Source of the DNA: Chloroflexota bacterium
Lineage (GTDB): Bacteria; Chloroflexota; Dehalococcoidia; RBG-13-53-26
Reading direction: 5' to 3'
Length of the DNA stretch: 9,841 bases
Assembly: GCA_030616195.1 (NCBI GenBank)
Contig: JAUWXW010000038.1
Span: 1 to 9,841 of the forward strand
Position 1 is the first letter of the stretch, and each line of letters starts with the position of its first letter. Below the pieces are notes generated by a model. It was not told the origin of the DNA and did not search any database. It worked only from the letters and a program-made list of their open reading frames with translations. Position numbers and translations under genes: made by a program. Below are positions 6,975 to 9,841 of this stretch, piece by piece.

Positions 6975-9365
6975 ATGAAGATTTCTCTTAACTGGCTTCG
7001 AGACTACGTCGACGTTACCTTGCCTCTCAGAGACCTGGCACACAGGTTGACCATGTCTGGAACAGAGGTAAAAAGTACCGAGGTTATTGGTCAGGCCTGG
7101 GATAACATCGTAGTAGGTGAGGTAATTGCCGTGGAGCCTCACCCCAGTGCTGATCGCCTCACGCTGGTTACCGTAGATATGGGTGTGGAGCATTCCACGG
7201 TGGTTTGTGGCGCTCCTAACGTTCAGGTGGGTGACAAGGTGCCCTTTGCTCGGGTGGGTGCCCGGCTTATCGATGCTCATACGGGGGAGCTGGTTGAACT
7301 CAGGCGGGCGAAGATTCGAGGCGTTGTTTCTGAGGGCATGGCCTGCTCGGAGAAGGAACTGGGAATCTCTGATAACCATGAGAGGCTGATGGCCTTGCCG
7401 CCGGAGGCACCGGTGGGTATGCCTTTAGCCGAGTACCTTGGCGATGCTGTGCTTGATCTGGACATTACCCCCAATCGCCCCGATTGTCTCTCGGTGATAG
7501 GCATAGCCAGGGAGGTGGCGGCTCTCACCAGAAAAGAGGTGGAGGTCGCTCCCCCTCATTATCTAGAAGAGGGTCCAGAGATAGAGCAGCTTGTCTCGGT
7601 GGAGATTGCTGCCACTGACCTCTGCAGCCGCTACTGCGCTAGCTTGATTGAAGGCGTTAAATTAGCTCCCTCTCCCCCTTGGATGCAGCAAAGGTTGATT
7701 GCCTGTGGTATGAGACCCATAAGCAATATTGTGGATATCACCAACTACGTAATGCTGGAGTATGGTCAGCCTCTCCACGCTTTCGATTTTCGGCAGATTG
7801 GGGGAGGAAAGATTGTTGTTCGCCGTGCCTCTGAAGGTGAGACGTTGTACACCCTGGATGGAGTGGAGCGGGCTCTTACGCCAGACATGCTGGTGATTGC
7901 TGACAACGAGATGCCTGTAGCCATGGCCGGGGTCATGGGAGGTGCCGACAGCGAGGTCATAGATATAACCACCTCGGTATTGCTAGAGTCAGCCAATTTC
8001 AACCCTGTGAGTATTCGGCGCACCTCTACAAATCTTAAGCTGCGCAGCGAATCATCCCTGCGCTTCGAAAGAGGAATTAGTCCTGATCTCACCGTGCCGG
8101 CGCTTAGGCGGGCCACGCAACTGATATTAGAGCTGGCCGGTGGCAAAGCTGCCAAGGGCATTATCGACGTTTACCCAGGCAAGAGAGACGTCAAGCAGAT
8201 CTTGCTCACTGCTTCCCAGGTCAGGAATCTTCTAGGCATTGAGATGAAGATGGAGCAAATGGTGGAGATATTGAGCTCGCTGGGCTTTGAGTGCCAGACC
8301 ACAAACTCTTCGGAGGTGGAAGTCGCTGTTCCCCACTGGCGCATGGACGTCAACAGCACGGTTGACCTGATAGAGGAGTTAGCTCGCATTGTCGGTTATG
8401 ATTTCATTCCCACTACTATGCTCGGCGGCCGCTTACCGGGTCGGCACTACGACCCTGTGGTAGGTCTCAGGGAAAAGTTGCGCGACCTGATGGTGGGATG
8501 TGGGTTTCAGGAGGGGATCAGCGACTCTCTAGTTAATCGGGAGAGACTGTCCCAGGTGGCTCCGGTAGAGCGTGCTGTTAGGGTGGCTAATCCGCTGTCT
8601 ATGGAGCAGGAGTATCTTCGCACCAGCCTCCGCCTCGGCCTGCTTACTCATCTCCGCTCCAACCAGAAACATGAGGAGGGGGGTATCAGGCTATTTGAAA
8701 TAGGCAAGGTGTATTTCTCCCGGGAGAAGGATTTGCCTGAAGAAAGGGAGGTGCTGTGTGGTGTGCTCAGCGGACCAAGGAGCGACCTTTCCTGGCTGGG
8801 GCAGAAGGGCTGGCTCGACTTCTTTGATGCCAAGGGATTGTTTGATGTTCTTCTGCAACGGGTGGGGGTTGAGGCAGATTTTGAGGCAGTGAGGGAAGAG
8901 AGTCTGCACCCCGGTAGAGCAGCGCGGGTAGTGATCGATGGGGAGGTGGTGGGAATTGTGGGCGAGGTGCATCCTAAGGTAGCGGAGAGGTTAGAGCTTC
9001 TGCCGCAGACAGTGGCTCTTTTTGAGCTCGACATAGAGAAACTGGTTCCCCATGTTGGCCTGGGTGGCGAATTCCAGACGCTTTCTCGCTTCCCCGAGTC
9101 TGCCAGGGACGTTGCTGTTGTGGTAGACGTGGGGGTGCCGGCCAGGAAGGTAAAGGATGTTATTTCGGGCTTTCCGTTGGTGGGTCGGGTTAGCCTCTTC
9201 GACGTCTACGCTGGTGAGCAGATTGCGCCGGGTAAGAAGTCCCTGGCTTTCAGAATAGTATACTGGTCGCCGACTCACACCTTAACCGACGCCGAGATAG
9301 AAGAGGTGGAGAGGCAAATCCTGGCCAGGCTGGCTCAAGAGGTTGGCGCCGCCCTGCGCCGCTGA
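6975..9365 (+). CDS. pheT: Phenylalanyl-tRNA synthetase beta subunit
   Basis: The large subunit, which binds tRNA-Phe and edits Tyr-tRNA-Phe. It has 796 residues, the standard bacterial length. Order of parts: N-terminal start MKISLNWLRDYVDV; an EMAP-like tRNA-binding domain (about 40-150); ITPNRPDCLSVIGIARE; the B3/B4 editing domain (about 210-390) with GMRPISNIVDITNYVMLEYGQPLHAFD split over 7711-7790; the B5 domain (about 400-475); the catalytic-like core; and a C-terminal anticodon-binding FDX-ACB domain (about 700-796) with LSRFPESARDVAVVVD. It starts at ATG 6975, 29 bases after pheS, with only a weak GAAAG upstream. I see no frameshift or missing domain. It is the last gene of the operon. 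Confidence 0.97.
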   Translation: MKISLNWLRDYVDVTLPLRDLAHRLTMSGTEVKSTEVIGQAWDNIVVGEVIAVEPHPSADRLTLVTVDMGVEHSTVVCGAPNVQVGDKVPFARVGARLIDAHTGELVELRRAKIRGVVSEGMACSEKELGISDNHERLMALPPEAPVGMPLAEYLGDAVLDLDITPNRPDCLSVIGIAREVAALTRKEVEVAPPHYLEEGPEIEQLVSVEIAATDLCSRYCASLIEGVKLAPSPPWMQQRLIACGMRPISNIVDITNYVMLEYGQPLHAFDFRQIGGGKIVVRRASEGETLYTLDGVERALTPDMLVIADNEMPVAMAGVMGGADSEVIDITTSVLLESANFNPVSIRRTSTNLKLRSESSLRFERGISPDLTVPALRRATQLILELAGGKAAKGIIDVYPGKRDVKQILLTASQVRNLLGIEMKMEQMVEILSSLGFECQTTNSSEVEVAVPHWRMDVNSTVDLIEELARIVGYDFIPTTMLGGRLPGRHYDPVVGLREKLRDLMVGCGFQEGISDSLVNRERLSQVAPVERAVRVANPLSMEQEYLRTSLRLGLLTHLRSNQKHEEGGIRLFEIGKVYFSREKDLPEEREVLCGVLSGPRSDLSWLGQKGWLDFFDAKGLFDVLLQRVGVEADFEAVREESLHPGRAARVVIDGEVVGIVGEVHPKVAERLELLPQTVALFELDIEKLVPHVGLGGEFQTLSRFPESARDVAVVVDVGVPARKVKDVISGFPLVGRVSLFDVYAGEQIAPGKKSLAFRIVYWSPTHTLTDAEIEEVERQILARLAQEVGAALRR

Positions 9366-9423
9366 GAGGCGTCGCCCTATCTATGCCCACGTCCTGTACG
9401 GCTGCACCGTTGTTTTTGTGGGT

Positions 9424-9446
9424 GTCAGTCGCCTGAGGCGACTGAC
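9424..9446. repeat. Palindrome A after pheT (possible terminator)
   Basis: A 23-base perfect inverted repeat centred on G9435, with 10-11 bp arms (GTCAGTCGCC ... GGCGACTGAC) and a TGA loop, 58 bases after the pheT stop. Neither strand has a U-run after it, so an intrinsic terminator is only possible, not clear. Its core is shared with palindrome B at 9539-9555. Confidence 0.6.
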
Positions 9447-9453
9447 CCTTGTC

Positions 9454-9492
9454 TCATGCCACTGTACTCGTGCCTTTGCTGAGGTAGTTCAT
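9454..9492 (-). CDS. Tiny ORF (12 residues) with ribosome binding site, doubtful
   Basis: MNYLSKGTSTVA then stop on the minus strand. It has GGAGA 6 bases upstream, and its ATG overlaps the stop of the CoA-transferase remnant as ATGA. The start context AAGATGAACT equals that of the CoA-transferase remnant at 9725. It could be a decayed gene start, a coupled mini-ORF or chance. I recognise no family. Confidence 0.15.
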   Translation of the reverse strand: MNYLSKGTSTVA

Positions 9493-9531
9493 CTTATCTC
9501 TCCTGAGGAGGGCTGACACAGATTGGCAGTC

Positions 9532-9563
9532 ATTGCGAGGTCGCCTGAGGCGACCGAAGCAAT
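9532..9563. repeat. REP-like hairpin repeat (palindrome B)
   Basis: Outer arms ATTGC and GCAAT, an internal loop GA/GAA, then a perfect 7-bp inner stem GGTCGCC/GGCGACC with loop TGA (9539-9555). The flanks read TCATTGCGAG on one side and CGAAGCAATCTC on the other, a form I know from dispersed repeats in several bacterial genomes. It lies inside the broken CoA-transferase ORF. Confidence 0.6.
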
Positions 9564-9582
9564 CTCAGGGGGAGGTGGAGGC

Positions 9583-9606
9583 GACCCGTGCGCTTCGCTG
9601 AGGGTC
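9583..9606. repeat. Small nested inverted repeat beside palindrome B
   Basis: GACCC (9583-9587) and GGGTC (9602-9606) enclose GCG-CTT-CGC. It lies right where homology to the CoA-transferase ends and may be the outer end of the repeat unit that broke the gene. Confidence 0.4.
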
Positions 9607-9725
9607 TCTACAGGCCTCTCTATCTTGATGACATCGGCTCCCAGGTCGCCCAGAATCTTGCCGCAGAGGAAGCCTTTGGCGTCTGTCAGGTCTAAGACAC
9701 GATAAGGTCCCAGAAGCGAGTTCAT

Positions 9726-9841
9726 CTTGCTTTACCCTCCTATTGTAATAGCTTTAGGGCATGTCTGGCTAGCTTCATTGAAGGAGGCCGTTTTAGGTGG
9801 GATTCCAAGGCGCTGTCGTCAAACAGCCGACACTACACAGG
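9726..9841. other. Window end without recognised gene
   Basis: Contains the GGAGGG ribosome binding site (9735-9740, minus strand) of the CoA-transferase remnant and a TACAAT at 9742-9747 (minus) that could be a weak -10 without a good -35. A short minus-strand open stretch enters from the right edge and stops at 9793-9795; it is too short to identify. Confidence 0.4.

Larger units (their letters stand above)
9489..9725 (-). pseudogene. Truncated family III (CaiB/BaiF-type) CoA-transferase
   Basis: The first 38 or so residues, LLGPYRVLDLTDAKG and then CGKILGDLGADVIKIERP, match the N-terminus of CaiB/BaiF CoA-transferases, which move CoA between organic acids. The start ATG (9723-9725) has a GGAGGG ribosome binding site upstream. 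After IERP (about 9612) the reading frame runs 40 more residues of unrelated sequence, encoded by the repeat at 9532-9606, and stops at 9489. A normal protein of this family has roughly 400 residues with a catalytic Asp much later, so this is a non-functional remnant. No further CoA-transferase sequence is found before pheT. Cause: insertion of, or recombination at, the repeat. Confidence 0.75.

Noticed and set aside
6003..9278. Minus-strand open frames opposite pheS and pheT, up to 246 residues
   Set aside because: They lie antisense to conserved synthetase genes, have composition dictated by the plus-strand codons, and no recognisable domain.
9767..9784. Near match between this stretch and pheT at about 7640 (GCTAGCTTNATTGAAGG)
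   Set aside because: A single short match of 16-17 bases with no wider homology on either side; most likely chance.
1..9841. CRISPR array, tRNA, rRNA, transposase or defence genes
   Set aside because: I saw no spaced direct repeats, no tRNA cloverleaf signals and no such proteins.

Overview
This window looks like a chromosomal piece from an uncultivated bacterium, most likely Chloroflexota and plausibly class Dehalococcoidia. The evidence for that is indirect: an IleRS of the long, eukaryote-like type with a GIHH signature, a crotonase pair, a family III CoA-transferase remnant, and the order infC-rpmI-rplT-pheS-pheT. No rRNA or other strong taxonomic marker is present, so the assignment is inference. 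Base composition looks mixed and even, with no obvious foreign island.

Left part, minus strand (1-4614): two adjacent crotonase-fold genes (tandem paralogues, about 79% identical by my hand count) are followed by ileS, whose 3' end runs off the left edge. A good sigma70-type promoter for this strand lies at 4692-4721. A 13-bp hairpin sits between the second crotonase gene and ileS. It may end or attenuate crotonase transcription, and ileS may have its own promoter there.

Right part, plus strand (4738-9365): a compact translation operon encodes initiation factor IF3, ribosomal proteins L35 and L20, and both subunits of phenylalanyl-tRNA synthetase. It is driven by a second promoter placed back to back with the minus-strand one. 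The promoter position places the only upstream in-frame ATG of infC outside the predicted transcript, so infC appears to start at an AUA codon behind a good Shine-Dalgarno. rpmI starts with GTG and rplT with TTG. A non-AUG infC start is the known basis of IF3 self-control in E. coli, so the same logic may act here.

Right end (9366-9841): there is no intact gene. A CoA-transferase start with a good ribosome binding site runs for about 38 recognisable residues on the minus strand. It then changes into a REP-like palindromic repeat. Two palindromes here share an identical 15-base core. The last 116 bases hold nothing I recognise.

Overall this is mostly ordinary housekeeping sequence. I found no new multi-gene system. 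The points worth a second look are the swapped IleRS signature, the infC start, the missing second catalytic glutamate in both crotonases, and the repeat-disrupted CoA-transferase.
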